From Enterobacter asburiae (lineage in GTDB: Bacteria; Pseudomonadota; Gammaproteobacteria; Enterobacterales; Enterobacteriaceae): a stretch of 64,000 bases of DNA. The first letter of the stretch is position 1. Each line of letters starts with the position of its first letter. Below, piece by piece: positions 54,164-63,834 of this stretch. Where the stretch lies: NCBI RefSeq assembly GCF_008080435.1, contig NZ_VRKN01000019.1, positions 1-64,000 of the forward strand. The letters are read 5' to 3'. The notes under the pieces are model-generated. The model was not told where the DNA came from, did no database searches, and was given only the letters and a program-made list of their open reading frames with translations. A program made the position numbers and the translations under genes.

Positions 54164-54199
54164 CCCTCACCCCGCCCCTCTCCCACAGGGAGAGGGGGA
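54164..54199. repeat. Intergenic palindromic repeat, copy 3
   Basis: CCCTCACCCCGCCCCTCTCC then CACAGGGAGAGGGG, the same unit as at 36885 and 40911, between convergent yafV and the gamma-glutamyltransferase-like gene. Confidence 0.8.
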
Positions 54200-54207
54200 A
54201 TAAAACA

Positions 54208-55812
54208 TTAACTCACCAACGCCTGCCCGTCTTTGCGGCTTTCCGTCGCGGCCACGTAGTGCCCTTCTGGCAGACGGTAAATCACCTGCGCACCGCCGAA
54301 GTTGTAATCCTGAAGCGGGTCTTCCACCACAATCTGATGCCCGCGCTCGCGTAGGGCGGCAATCGTATTGCGATCGAACGTCGATTCGACAATCACCTCC
54401 CTGCCCTGCACTACGCGCCAGCGCGGGGCGTCGATTGCCGCCTGCGGGTTTTGCCCGTGCAGCATAATGCGCAGCGCCATCTGCATGTGCCCCTGCGCCT
54501 GCATCGGGCCGCCCATCACGCCAAAGGACATCAGCGGCTGGCCGTTGCCGTCCATCGCAAAGCCCGGAATGATGGTGTGGAACGGGCGCTTGCTGCCCGC
54601 CAGCGCGTTCGGGTGATTGGGATCCAGCACAAACCCGCAGCCCCGGTTTTGCAGGCTGATCCCCGTATCCGGCACCACGATGCCTGAACCGAAGCCCATA
54701 TAGTTGGACTGAATAAACGAGACCATCATCCCGCTGGCGTCGGCGGTGCTGATGTAAACCGTACCGCTCTGCGTCGGGGAACCGTAGACAAAATCAGAGG
54801 CCTTATCGTGATCGATAAGCGCCGCGCGCGACTTCAGATAATGGTCGCTCAGCAGCTCTTTTGCCGCGAACGTCATGTGTTCTTCATCCGCCACGTAGCG
54901 GTCGAGATCCGCCAGCGCCAGCTTCATCGCCTCGATGGACAGGTGCAGGGACTGCACGGAATCCGGGTGATGCTTTTCAATGCCGCACTGCTCCAGAATG
55001 CCGAGCGCAATCAGCGTGGCGATCCCCTGGCCGTTTGGCGGCAGCTCCTGCACCGAACCGCCCGCGAAGTCGCGCGACAGCAACTCTACCCAGTCCACAC
55101 GATGGTTTGCCAGATCTTCAGCCGTCAGGTGCGCGCCGTGCGCTTTGGCGAAAGTGGTAATTTTCTGCGCCAGCTCGCCGCGGTAAAAGGCTTCACCGTT
55201 AGTTTTGGCAATCAGCTCCAGCGAGTTGGCCTGCGCCGGGTTGCGGAAGATCTCCCCCACGCGCGGCGCGCGGCCTTCCGGCGCAAAGCAGGCGCTGAAG
55301 CCCGGCTGATCTTTCAGCTTGCTATAGCCACGCTGCCAGAGATGACCAATCAGCGGGGAGACCGGGAAACCGTTGCGCGCATAGTCAATGGCAGGCTGCG
55401 CCAGCGTGGTCATCGGTAATGTGCCAAAACGTTCCGCCAGTGCGACCCAGCCGGACACCGCTCCCGGGACGGTCACCGCGTCCCAGCCAATTTCCGGTAC
55501 CGCGGTTTTTCCGGCAAACAGATCCGCATGCCAGCTGGCCGGCGAGCGGCCCGACGCGTTCAGACCGTGCAGCTTTTCGCCGTCCCAGACGATGGCAAAG
55601 GCGTCGCTGCCAATCCCGTTACCAGTCGGCTCTACCACCGTCAGCGCCATCGCGGTGGCAATGGCCGCATCAACGGCATTCCCGCCCAGCTGTAGCATCT
55701 TCATCCCCGCCTGCGCCGCCAGCGGCTGAGACGTCGCAACGGCGTTATGGCCCAGCATCGGCGGGCGTCGTGAATCGTAACCGGACGTAAAATCAAGCGC
55801 TTTTGTCATCAT
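54208..55812 (-). CDS. Gamma-glutamyltransferase-family hydrolase, cytosolic
   Basis: A 534-residue Ntn-hydrolase of the GGT family, closest in style to the YwrD-like branch. The self-processing site is T351 in QSGTVYIS, where the chain would be cut into large and small subunits. GNAVDAAIATAMALTVVEP and NGIGSDAF are typical. There is no signal peptide, unlike classic periplasmic GGT. It is the last gene of an operon for peptide uptake, so it probably hydrolyses imported gamma-glutamyl or similar peptides. Confidence 0.85.
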   Translation of the reverse strand: MMTKALDFTSGYDSRRPPMLGHNAVATSQPLAAQAGMKMLQLGGNAVDAAIATAMALTVVEPTGNGIGSDAFAIVWDGEKLHGLNASGRSPASWHADLFAGKTAVPEIGWDAVTVPGAVSGWVALAERFGTLPMTTLAQPAIDYARNGFPVSPLIGHLWQRGYSKLKDQPGFSACFAPEGRAPRVGEIFRNPAQANSLELIAKTNGEAFYRGELAQKITTFAKAHGAHLTAEDLANHRVDWVELLSRDFAGGSVQELPPNGQGIATLIALGILEQCGIEKHHPDSVQSLHLSIEAMKLALADLDRYVADEEHMTFAAKELLSDHYLKSRAALIDHDKASDFVYGSPTQSGTVYISTADASGMMVSFIQSNYMGFGSGIVVPDTGISLQNRGCGFVLDPNHPNALAGSKRPFHTIIPGFAMDGNGQPLMSFGVMGGPMQAQGHMQMALRIMLHGQNPQAAIDAPRWRVVQGREVIVESTFDRNTIAALRERGHQIVVEDPLQDYNFGGAQVIYRLPEGHYVAATESRKDGQALVS

Positions 55813-55818
55813 GACTCC

Positions 55819-56694
55819 TTAGTCGTGGCGCGGATCGAGCGCATCACGCAGCCCGTCGCCAAGTAAATTAAAGCCCTGCACGGCAAGGAAAATCGCCACG
55901 CCGGGGAAAACGGACATCCACGGTGCCTGCTCCAGAAACCCTTTCGCGGTATTGAGCATGGACCCCCAGGACGGATTCGGCGGCTGCTGCCCAAGCCCCA
56001 AAAACGACAGGCTGGCTTCGGCGATAATCGCCGAGGCAATCGCCAGCGTGGCCTGCACCAGGATCGGCGACATCACGTTTGGCAGGACGTATTTAATGAT
56101 GATCCAGCGATCCGGCAGGCCAATCGCCCGCGCGCCGTCGATATACTCTTCGTTGCGAATGGCGATCACCTGGCCGCGCGTCAGGCGGGCGAAGATCGGC
56201 ATCGCCGAAAGACCGATGGCGATCATCGCGTTGGTCAGGCTCGGGCCCAAAAACGCCCCCAGCGCGATCGCCATGATCAGGAACGGACAGGCCAGCAGCG
56301 CCTCAATAACGCGCGAGATCACGCCGTCCCACATCTTCTGGAAGTAGCCCGCCACCAGCCCTAGCGGCACGCCGATGACCACCGCGATAACGACCGACAT
56401 ACAGCCCGCCATCAGCGAGGTGCGAGCCCCCCAGATAATGCGGGATAAAATGTCGCGCCCCAGCTCGTCGGTGCCGAACCAGTACATCGCCGACGGCGCT
56501 TTGCGCACCGCCAGGAAGTTGGCTTTGACCGGATCGAACGGGGCAATCCACGGTGCCAGCAGCGCCACCAGCACAAAGAAACCCACCACCACCGCACCAA
56601 TCACCGCGCTTTTGTTGCCGAGGAATTTCTTCAGCACCCGGTTTTGCGTGCGCGGCAGCGCAGGCGTAGCGGTTTGCGTCGTCAGTTCCGCCAT
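55819..56694 (-). CDS. Peptide ABC transporter permease, DppC-like
   Basis: A 291-residue inner-membrane permease of the Opp/Dpp type with six helices, an N-terminal OppC_N segment and the cytoplasmic EAA-loop (EYIDGARAIGLPDRWIIIKYVLPN). It pairs with the other permease 2 nt upstream. Substrate is not evident from sequence. Confidence 0.9.
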   Translation of the reverse strand: MAELTTQTATPALPRTQNRVLKKFLGNKSAVIGAVVVGFFVLVALLAPWIAPFDPVKANFLAVRKAPSAMYWFGTDELGRDILSRIIWGARTSLMAGCMSVVIAVVIGVPLGLVAGYFQKMWDGVISRVIEALLACPFLIMAIALGAFLGPSLTNAMIAIGLSAMPIFARLTRGQVIAIRNEEYIDGARAIGLPDRWIIIKYVLPNVMSPILVQATLAIASAIIAEASLSFLGLGQQPPNPSWGSMLNTAKGFLEQAPWMSVFPGVAIFLAVQGFNLLGDGLRDALDPRHD

Positions 56695-56696
56695 GG

Positions 56697-57638
56697 TTAA
56701 CCTCGCATTTTCGGGTTGATAAGGACGTAGAGCACATCGGCCAGCAGGTTGAGCATCAGGAAGCCGATCGCCACAATCAGCACCACGCCCTGCACCACCG
56801 CGTAGTCACGGTTGAATACCGAATCGACGATCATCTTGCCGAAGCCCGGAATGGTGAAGACCTGCTCGGTCAGCACCGCGCCGCCCAGCAGCTCGCCAAA
56901 CAGCAGCGTGGTGAGAGTGATCACCGGCACCAGCGCGTTGCGAAACGCGTGCTTTAAGATCACCGCTTTCGGCAGCAGCCCCTTAGCGCGTGCGGTGCGG
57001 ATGTAATCCGCCTTCAGGACCGCAATCATCGACGCGCGGGTGTGGCGCATCAGCGTCGCCGCCAGGCCGGTTCCGAGCACGGACGCGGGCAACAGCAGCG
57101 TGCGCAGGTTCTGAAGCGGATCTTCACTGAACGGCACGTAGCCGGACGCGGGCAGCCACTGCAGGTTCACCGAGAAGACCAGAATCAGCAGGATCCCCAG
57201 CCAGAAGTGCGGGATCGAGATCCCCGAGATCGCCACAAAGTTCGCCCCGTGATCGACCCAGCTGTTTTTGTTCACCGCCGCGATGATCCCCATGCTGATG
57301 CCAAACACCAGCGCGATAATCATCGCCAGCAGGGACAGCTCCAGCGTGACCGGCAGCTTGCTGGCGATCAGCTGCGTCACCGGTTCGTGCGTGCGTAAGG
57401 AGACCCCCAGATCGCCCTGCAGCGCGCGCGTCAGCCAGTGAAAATACTGCACGGGGATCGGCGCATCGAGGTTTAGCTCAGCACGCAGCTGGGCTATCAC
57501 CGCCGGATCGCGCTCCTCCCCGGCCATGGCGATCAGCGGGTCGCCGGGCAGCAGCTTTTGCAGCCCGAACACCATCATGCTCACCAGCAGCAGGGTCGGG
57601 ATGGCCAGCAGCAGACGTTTGCAAATCAGTTCCAGCAT
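56697..57638 (-). CDS. Peptide ABC transporter permease, DppB-like
   Basis: A 313-residue permease with six helices and the coupling loop DYIRTARAKGLLPKAVILKHAFRNAL, typical of the first permease in Opp/Dpp systems. It lies 18 nt after the binding protein gene and 2 nt before the second permease. Confidence 0.9.
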   Translation of the reverse strand: MLELICKRLLLAIPTLLLVSMMVFGLQKLLPGDPLIAMAGEERDPAVIAQLRAELNLDAPIPVQYFHWLTRALQGDLGVSLRTHEPVTQLIASKLPVTLELSLLAMIIALVFGISMGIIAAVNKNSWVDHGANFVAISGISIPHFWLGILLILVFSVNLQWLPASGYVPFSEDPLQNLRTLLLPASVLGTGLAATLMRHTRASMIAVLKADYIRTARAKGLLPKAVILKHAFRNALVPVITLTTLLFGELLGGAVLTEQVFTIPGFGKMIVDSVFNRDYAVVQGVVLIVAIGFLMLNLLADVLYVLINPKMRG

Positions 57639-57656
57639 GGGTTCTCCTCAGGACGG

Positions 57657-59177
57657 TTATTTCGCCAGCGTCAGACCCGCCAGACGCACGATGCCGTCCG
57701 GGTAAGGCTTAAAGCCCTGCACGCTTTTGTTCAGGCCAAAAATACGCGGCTCGAAGTAGAGGTAGGCAATCGGCATGTCGGTTTGCAGCTGCTTCACCAC
57801 CTTGTCGTACAGCGGCTGGCGTGCGGCCTGGTCGGTGCTCTGGCGCGCCTGAGTCAGCCATTCATCCACCTGGGCGTTGCTGTAGCGGCCGTCGTTCAGG
57901 GTGCCTTTGCTGTTGATAAAGCCGTAGATGCTGCCGTCCGGATCCGGGCGTCCCGACCAGCCGGAGAAGCTCAGCTGATAGTCACCGCTCTGCTGGCGAT
58001 CCAGCAGCGTCGCAAATTCAGTCATTTGCAGGTTCAGCGTGAAACCGGCCTCGGCCACCATCGCCTGCAGCACCTGGCCCACCTGCTGCGAGGTGGGGTT
58101 GTTCGGCACCAGCAGGTTGACGGTCAGCGGCGTGGTGACGCCTGCCGCGTTCAGCAGCGCTTTGGCTTTATCGACGTCACGCGGCGGAACCGGCAGATTG
58201 ACGTGATACGGGCTAACCGGAGAAAACGCCTGGTTTGCCGGGGTGTAGAGCCCTTCAAAGACCACCTGGTTTAACGCATCGCGGTCGATGGCCTGAGAAA
58301 ACGCCTCACGCACGCGGGCATCCTTGAACGGATCGTTGGCCGGAACCTTACCATTGTTAATGTTGAAAGTGATGCCCTGATAGCCCAGCCCCGTCACCTT
58401 CGCCAGCGCCAGCTTGCTGTCGGCTTCGACGGTTTTAACGTCGCTGGCGGCAATGCCTTCGGTCAGGTCGAGATCGCCCGCGCGCAGGTTCGCCAGACGC
58501 ACGGAGGCATCCGGGATCGGCAGATAGATAATTTTGTCGAAGTGGTAGGCGTCTTTGTTCCAGTAGTTGTCGAAGCGGGTCAGAACGATACGGTCCTGCG
58601 ACACGCGGCTGTCGAACTTGTACGGGCCGGAACAAACCGGATGGGCGGCAAAGTCAGGCTTTTTCGCCGCTTCTGGCGCCATCATTGCGCCCGCGCGATC
58701 GGTGAGCTGCATCAGCAGCGCGGCATCCGGGGTTTTCAGGTGCAGCGCAATCTGCAGCGGGCCGGTGACCTCGACCGATTCAACGGAGGAAATCTCGCTC
58801 TTACGCAGGGAGCCTTTCAGGGTCAGGGCGCGGTCGAGGTTGTATTTTGCCGCGGCGGCATCGAATTTCTCACCGTCGTGGAAGGTAACGCCTTCGCGCA
58901 GATTGAGCGTCAGGGTTTTACCGTCGTCACTCCACGCCCAGTCTTTAGCCAGACCGGGGACAACCTTCAGATTTTCATCCACGTCCACCAGCCTGTCGCA
59001 CAGGGAGGCAAACACGAAACGGCCATAGTAGGTGCGCGCCAGATGCGGGTCGAGCATGTCCGGGTCAGCGCCGAGACCGATTCGCAGCACGCTTTCAGAA
59101 TGGGCGGGCAGCGCCGCGCCAAGCAACATAACACTTCCCAGTACGGTCAAAAGAGAATTACGCATTGTCATTATCAT
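57657..59177 (-). CDS. Periplasmic peptide-binding protein, SBP_bac_5
   Basis: A 506-residue secreted protein with a signal peptide (about 1-28) and a bilobed SBP_bac_5 fold. It shows the usual VDVDENLKVVPGLAKDWAWSDDGKTLTLNLREGVTFHDG block. It delivers substrate to the permeases. Family members bind peptides, nickel or glutathione, so the exact ligand is unknown. The start overlaps the upstream ATPase by 4 nt; AAGGA is close before it. Confidence 0.88.
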   Translation of the reverse strand: MIMTMRNSLLTVLGSVMLLGAALPAHSESVLRIGLGADPDMLDPHLARTYYGRFVFASLCDRLVDVDENLKVVPGLAKDWAWSDDGKTLTLNLREGVTFHDGEKFDAAAAKYNLDRALTLKGSLRKSEISSVESVEVTGPLQIALHLKTPDAALLMQLTDRAGAMMAPEAAKKPDFAAHPVCSGPYKFDSRVSQDRIVLTRFDNYWNKDAYHFDKIIYLPIPDASVRLANLRAGDLDLTEGIAASDVKTVEADSKLALAKVTGLGYQGITFNINNGKVPANDPFKDARVREAFSQAIDRDALNQVVFEGLYTPANQAFSPVSPYHVNLPVPPRDVDKAKALLNAAGVTTPLTVNLLVPNNPTSQQVGQVLQAMVAEAGFTLNLQMTEFATLLDRQQSGDYQLSFSGWSGRPDPDGSIYGFINSKGTLNDGRYSNAQVDEWLTQARQSTDQAARQPLYDKVVKQLQTDMPIAYLYFEPRIFGLNKSVQGFKPYPDGIVRLAGLTLAK

Positions 59178-60256
59178 GAGTTCCTTGAAGGAAGGGACGA
59201 GTGAGTGGCCGCGTGTTCAAACAGCGCGCGGCGGCGCAGAAAAGCGGCGGATGGCGGTGCGATCTGAATAACGCCGCGATCGCGGTTGATCTCCTGCCAG
59301 CGGTGGCAGGCAACCTGACGTCCGCCGTCGAGCACCTGATTAATCGGCTCAACCTGGCGGCATTCATCGGTAACGTACGGGCAGCGGGTGTGGAAACGGC
59401 AGCCGGACGGCGGATTGGCCGGGTTGGGCAGATCCCCCTGCAGCAGCGGTGCGTCGCGTTCAACGCCTGGCTGCATCTGCGGCGCCGAGGCGATCAGCGC
59501 CTGAGTATACGGATGCAGCGGTGCATCAAAGATCTCATCCACGGTGGCAAGCTCAACGATTTGCCCGAGATACATCACCGCCACGCGGTCGCTCATGTGG
59601 CGGATCACCGCCAGACCGTGGGCGACAATCACCATCGTCAGCCCCAGCTGGTGCTTCAGGCTCTCCAGCAGATTGACCACCTGCGCCTGGACGGACACAT
59701 CCAGTGCGGAAACGGGCTCATCGCCCAGCAGCAGCTTCGGTCCCGAGGCCAGCGCGCGCGCAATGCCGATACGCTGGCGCTGCCCGCCGGAAAACTCGTG
59801 CGGGTAACGCCCGGCCCAGGCGGCAGGCAGGCCTACGGTCTTCAGCAGTTCGGCGACGCGATACTGACGGTCGGCTTTTTTCATGTTCTGGTGCAGCCAC
59901 AGCGGCTCACCGACGATCTGCTCCACCGTCATGCGCGGGTTGAGCGAGGCAAAGGGATCCTGGAAGATAATCTGCAGCTCGCGGCGGAGCTGATTGAGGC
60001 GCGCCCCCGAGGCATGCGTGATCTCTTCCCCCTGGTAAAACACGCGCCCTTCGCTGGCGGCCAGCAGGCGCAGCAGCAGACGACCGAGCGTAGATTTTCC
60101 GGAGCCGGACTCGCCGACAATTGCCAGCGTTTCGCCCGGCATCACGGCAAGCGAAACGCGATCGACCGCCGTGACAAACCGTGCCGGGGTAAAGAGTTTT
60201 TTGGGGCCGGGGAAAAGCTTGCTGAGGTCACGGGCTTCAAGAATGGGCGTGGTCAT
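59174..60256 (-). CDS. Peptide ABC transporter ATPase, OppF/DppF-like
   Basis: A 360-residue ATPase with Walker A GESGSGKS, signature [15 protein letters not shown] and Walker [13 protein letters not shown], plus the C-terminal Cys-containing oligopeptide tail ([15 protein letters not shown]). It forms a heterodimer with the ATPase encoded next to it. It is coupled by 4-nt overlaps on both sides. The C-terminal tail past about residue 320 is longer than usual. Confidence 0.9.
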   Translation of the reverse strand: MTTPILEARDLSKLFPGPKKLFTPARFVTAVDRVSLAVMPGETLAIVGESGSGKSTLGRLLLRLLAASEGRVFYQGEEITHASGARLNQLRRELQIIFQDPFASLNPRMTVEQIVGEPLWLHQNMKKADRQYRVAELLKTVGLPAAWAGRYPHEFSGGQRQRIGIARALASGPKLLLGDEPVSALDVSVQAQVVNLLESLKHQLGLTMVIVAHGLAVIRHMSDRVAVMYLGQIVELATVDEIFDAPLHPYTQALIASAPQMQPGVERDAPLLQGDLPNPANPPSGCRFHTRCPYVTDECRQVEPINQVLDGGRQVACHRWQEINRDRGVIQIAPPSAAFLRRRALFEHAATHSSLPSRNS

Positions 60257-61266
60257 GCGATTTCTCCCAGGGCAATGTGCTGTTCGAGCGGCGCGCGGAA
60301 GCAGGCCACTTGATGGCCCGCGCCGAGCGTGTTGAGCTGAGGTTTTTCATCATGGCAGCGCGACTGCGCAAACGGGCAGCGCGTCGCGAAACGGCAGCCT
60401 TTCGGCATGGATTCCGGCAGCGGTACCGATCCAGGAATGGTGGAGAGCTGGCCTTTGCGCGCGCCCAGCGAGGGGATCGACCCCATCAGGCCGATGGTAT
60501 ACGGGTGCTGCGGATCGGCAAAGATGGCCTCTACGGTTCCCTGTTCCACCACCTGCCCGGCATACATCACCGCAACCTGCTGGGCGACTTCGGCCACCAC
60601 GCCTAAATCGTGGGTGATCATCAGTACCGCCGTGCCGGTTTCCTCTTTTAAGGTATTGAGCAGGGCAAGGATTTGCGCCTGGATGGTGACGTCGAGCGCG
60701 GTGGTGGGTTCATCAGCAATCAGCAGTTTGGGGTGGTTAATCAGCGCCATCGCAATCATCACCCGCTGGCGCATGCCGCCGGAAAGCTGGTGGGGATACG
60801 CTTTCAGGTGCATTTCTGCCGCCGGGATCTGTACTTTCTCGAGGATCTGCAGCGCGACCTTCATCGCCTCTGCCCGTGAGACGTTCTGATGGCGCATCAC
60901 CGCTTCGCTAAGCTGATCGCCCAGCGTAAACGCAGGATTGAGCGAGGTCATCGGCTCCTGGAAAATCATCGCCAGCTCGCTGCCGCGCAGGTCGGCATAC
61001 TCCCGCGGCGAGAGCTTTCGCAGATCGTGGCGGCGAAACTGCATCTCACCGCTGACAATCTGCGCGCTGGCGGGCAGCAAGCCCATCAACGCTAGCGACG
61101 TGATACTTTTCCCGCAGCCGGACTCCCCCACCAGCGCCAGCGTTTCGCCCGCCCTGACGGTCAGAGAAATACCATCAAGCACGCTCACCGGCGAGCCAGC
61201 AAACGTAACGTTGAGGTTTTGCACTCGCAATACGGGCGTGGCGTCCTTAAAGGGTATTGTCGTCAT
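60253..61266 (-). CDS. Peptide ABC transporter ATPase, OppD/DppD-like
   Basis: A 337-residue ATPase with GESGCGKS, LSGGMRQRVMIAMAL and LLIADEPTTALD, and the C-terminal RFATRCPFAQSRC oligopeptide domain. It powers the permease pair. It overlaps the regulator stop and the second ATPase start by 4 nt each. Confidence 0.9.
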   Translation of the reverse strand: MTTIPFKDATPVLRVQNLNVTFAGSPVSVLDGISLTVRAGETLALVGESGCGKSITSLALMGLLPASAQIVSGEMQFRRHDLRKLSPREYADLRGSELAMIFQEPMTSLNPAFTLGDQLSEAVMRHQNVSRAEAMKVALQILEKVQIPAAEMHLKAYPHQLSGGMRQRVMIAMALINHPKLLIADEPTTALDVTIQAQILALLNTLKEETGTAVLMITHDLGVVAEVAQQVAVMYAGQVVEQGTVEAIFADPQHPYTIGLMGSIPSLGARKGQLSTIPGSVPLPESMPKGCRFATRCPFAQSRCHDEKPQLNTLGAGHQVACFRAPLEQHIALGEIA

Positions 61267-61982
61267 GGCGTGAAGTCGTCCTCGAGGTGGATCGCCTGAA
61301 TCAGGGCGGTTTGCAGGCTGAGCAGGTGTTCGCGCATGGCGGCCGCGGCTTCATTAGGCTGGCGATGGATAATCGCAGACATGATCTTATGGTGGTGGTC
61401 GTTATAACTGTCGACGCGTTCGGGCGTGCGGGCTAATTCACGCAGATGCTGCCAGCCCGGTTCACGCCGCACGGCATCAATGGCATCAAACAGGCCGAGC
61501 ATCAGACGGTTCCCCGCCGCCTCGGCAATCGCCCGGTGAAAGGCGCTATCCCAGAGTTCGTTGAGATCGCGGTCATCCGGGCTGACCTTATCGATGCGTT
61601 CCAGCATGCGCTGCATGAGCGCGAGGTTTTCCCTGGTGGCACGCAGTGCCGCAAGCCGGGCTAAGCCGGGTTCGAGCTGTAGACGAGCTTCCATCACTTC
61701 CAGAAGGTTGGTCTGCTGAACCAATCCCTGAAGGGCCAGCGGTTCAACAGGTGCCGCCGGGCCAATAAAGGTCCCTTTGCCCTGCTTACGCCAGATGCGC
61801 CCCTCTTCTTCCAGCACGTCCAGCGCACGACGCACTTCACGTCGTCCTACGCCGAGAGTGTCCGACAGCTCACGTTCCGTGGGCAGCGGAATGCCTGGTG
61901 TTGACTCATGCTGGTTGATAAGCCCGCGTAACTGCTCAAGCGCGGTGCTGGAATTTGCCAGAAACCGTGACGGTTTTTCCAT
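61263..61982 (-). CDS. FadR-subfamily GntR regulator of the operon
   Basis: A 239-residue regulator with an N-terminal winged helix (ELSDTLGVGRREVRRALDVLEEEGRIWRKQGKGTFI, about 38-75) and a C-terminal all-helical FCD ligand domain (about 90-215). It is the first gene of the peptide-uptake operon and overlaps the next, so it probably controls its own operon in response to a small ligand. A palindrome lies about 100 bp upstream. Confidence 0.88.
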   Translation of the reverse strand: MEKPSRFLANSSTALEQLRGLINQHESTPGIPLPTERELSDTLGVGRREVRRALDVLEEEGRIWRKQGKGTFIGPAAPVEPLALQGLVQQTNLLEVMEARLQLEPGLARLAALRATRENLALMQRMLERIDKVSPDDRDLNELWDSAFHRAIAEAAGNRLMLGLFDAIDAVRREPGWQHLRELARTPERVDSYNDHHHKIMSAIIHRQPNEAAAAMREHLLSLQTALIQAIHLEDDFTP

Positions 61983-62078
61983 ATTGGTTCGCTCGCTTTC
62001 ATCATGACTTTATTTTTATTAACGATAAGTTATTGATATGAAATGAAGCTTATCGTGCTAATGATTAAGCAATAACCA

Positions 62079-62097
62079 AACCAATACGTAATTGGTT
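62079..62097. promoter_or_regulatory. Candidate operator of the FadR-family regulator
   Basis: AACCAATACGTAATTGGTT is a palindrome with 7-bp arms 97 bp before the regulator start. A half-site ATTGGTTCG is repeated at the start codon (61982-61990). The 379-bp gap 61983-62361 otherwise holds an AT-rich promoter region and no gene I can support. Confidence 0.55.
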
Positions 62098-62321
62098 CGG
62101 TATTTTTTTGGAAAGCGGGAGATAACCAAATGATTCTGCGTGAATTATTTTTACAGAAAGACACATGCTGACTGAGGTCTGAAGAGAGGAGTGGTGGTGA
62201 AATGCACAATATCAGTGCAAATAACGCACTACATTCGCGCAATTGTTAAATAATTACACTATAAACATTAACTTTTTGTTAACGATAGATGAGGAGATAG
62301 GATTACAGAATGCTGAAACGA

Positions 62322-62356
62322 CGAAGGCCTGAATCATTTCTGATTCAGGCCTTCTG
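62322..62356 (-). terminator. Hairpin after aspV
   Basis: A 14-bp stem GAAGGCCTGAATCA/TGATTCAGGCCTTC with a GAAA loop on the minus strand, a few bases after the tRNA. There is no long T-run, yet such stems end many tRNA transcripts. Confidence 0.6.
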
Positions 62357-62361
62357 AATAG

Positions 62362-62438
62362 TGGCGGAACGGACGGGACTCGAACCCGCGACCCCCTGCG
62401 TGACAGGCAGGTATTCTAACCGACTGAACTACCGCTCC
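62362..62438 (-). tRNA. aspV: tRNA-Asp(GUC)
   Basis: A 77-nt tRNA with acceptor GGAGCGG/CCGTTCC, anticodon loop TGTCAC giving GTC (Asp) and encoded CCA. Its place next to dnaQ is that of E. coli aspV. Confidence 0.95.
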
Positions 62439-62465
62439 ACTGTTCCCGTTTGGGGAACGAGGCGC

Positions 62466-62494
62466 ATATTACGGTGCGCCTCCGATCTCGTCAA
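62466..62494 (-). promoter_or_regulatory. aspV promoter
   Basis: Minus strand TTGACG (62494-62489), a 17-bp spacer and TAATAT (62471-62466), followed by the GC-rich discriminator GCGCCTC as in stringent tRNA promoters. Confidence 0.85.
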
Positions 62495-62570
62495 CGCTTT
62501 TTCTCACGTTTTGAATCGTTTGCTGCAAAAATCGCCCAAACGATGATTTTACAGGCATTCCGGCGTTTTT

Positions 62571-63302
62571 TCAGGCGCGCCACATACAGCTGCCGCCCTT
62601 CTTCTCGACCAGATCAAGCCGGGCTTCGTGGTTAAGAAGCTCTTCATCACTGGCTAAAACAACCCGCAACCGGCTTGCCTGACGGACAACACGCTGAATG
62701 CCGGCTTCGCCTTGCGTCTGCTGGGATTCATTTTCCATACTGAACTTCATTGACGTCTGCCCGCCGGTCATCGTCAGATAGACATCCGCCAGGATCTGGG
62801 CATCGAGCAACGCCCCATGGAGCGTTCGCTTGGTATTGTCTATCTCGTAACGCGAGCAGAGTGCATCAAGGCTGTTACGCTTGCCGGGGAACATCTTCCT
62901 TGCCAGCGCCAGGCTATCCGTCACCTTACAGAAGGTGTTCGTCTTCGGGATATCACGATTAAGCTTGCTGAATTCATAATCCATAAAGCCGATATCGAAC
63001 GATGCGTTATGAATGACAAGCTCGGCGCCCTTGATGTATTCCAGGAACTCGTCAGCCACATTCGCAAAAGTCGGCTTATCCAGCAAGAACTCATCGGCAA
63101 TACCGTGAACGCCGAACGCTTCTGGATCCACCAGCCGATCGGGTTTGAGGTAGACGTGGAAGTTGTTCCCCGTAAGACGACGGTTCACCACTTCAACGGC
63201 GCCGATCTCGATGATCTTATGCCCTTCGTAGTGCGCGCCGATCTGGTTCATACCGGTGGTTTCGGTATCGAGGACAATCTGGCGAGTAATTGCAGTGCTC
63301 AT
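62571..63302 (-). CDS. dnaQ: DNA polymerase III epsilon, proofreading exonuclease
   Basis: A 243-residue protein, the E. coli length from MSTAITRQIVLDTETTG. D12 and E14 start the DEDDh exonuclease site; the C-terminal part (SCMWRA end) binds the alpha subunit. The start at 63302 is chosen to match this; three more codons are in frame. It is divergent from rnhA by 64 bp, and their promoters overlap there as in E. coli. Confidence 0.97.
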   Translation of the reverse strand: MSTAITRQIVLDTETTGMNQIGAHYEGHKIIEIGAVEVVNRRLTGNNFHVYLKPDRLVDPEAFGVHGIADEFLLDKPTFANVADEFLEYIKGAELVIHNASFDIGFMDYEFSKLNRDIPKTNTFCKVTDSLALARKMFPGKRNSLDALCSRYEIDNTKRTLHGALLDAQILADVYLTMTGGQTSMKFSMENESQQTQGEAGIQRVVRQASRLRVVLASDEELLNHEARLDLVEKKGGSCMWRA

Positions 63303-63366
63303 AGCGGTCATTTATGTCAGACTTATCGTTTAACTGAACGTTTCGAATACAGGAAGTCTACCAGAG

Positions 63367-63834
63367 ATGCGTAAACAGGTAGAAATTTTCACCGATGGAT
63401 CTTGTCTCGGTAACCCAGGACCCGGCGGCTACGGCGCGATTATGCGCTATCGCCAGCACGAAAAAACTTTTAGCGAAGGCTATTTTCTGACCACCAACAA
63501 CCGGATGGAGTTGATGGCGGCCATCGTGGCGCTGGAGGCGTTAAAAGAACATTGTGACGTGGTGTTAAGCACCGACAGTCAGTACGTGCGTCAGGGGATC
63601 ACCCAGTGGATCCATAACTGGAAAAAGCGCGGCTGGAAGACCGCCGATAAGAAGCCAGTCAAGAACGTCGATCTCTGGAAACGTCTTGATGCTGCGCTGG
63701 GCCAACACCAGATTCAGTGGGAGTGGGTTAAAGGCCACGCAGGCCACCCGGAAAACGAACGCTGCGACGAACTGGCGCGTACTGCAGCATCCAATCCTGC
63801 TCATGAAGATGTGGGCTATCAGCCCGACGTCTAA
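63367..63834 (+). CDS. rnhA: Ribonuclease HI
   Basis: A 155-residue enzyme, the same length as E. coli RNase HI. Catalytic D10, E48, D70, H124 and D134 are all present. It cuts RNA in RNA-DNA hybrids. Its stop overlaps the convergent yafS stop by 4 bp. Confidence 0.97.
   Translation: MRKQVEIFTDGSCLGNPGPGGYGAIMRYRQHEKTFSEGYFLTTNNRMELMAAIVALEALKEHCDVVLSTDSQYVRQGITQWIHNWKKRGWKTADKKPVKNVDLWKRLDAALGQHQIQWEWVKGHAGHPENERCDELARTAASNPAHEDVGYQPDV

Noticed and set aside
59201..60313. 370-codon frame antisense to the OppF-like ATPase
   Set aside because: High-GC shadow frame; the opposite strand has all ABC ATPase motifs.
62030..62242. 70-codon minus-strand frame upstream of the FadR-family regulator
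   Set aside because: It lies in an AT-rich promoter region, has no ribosome site and covers the palindromic operator.
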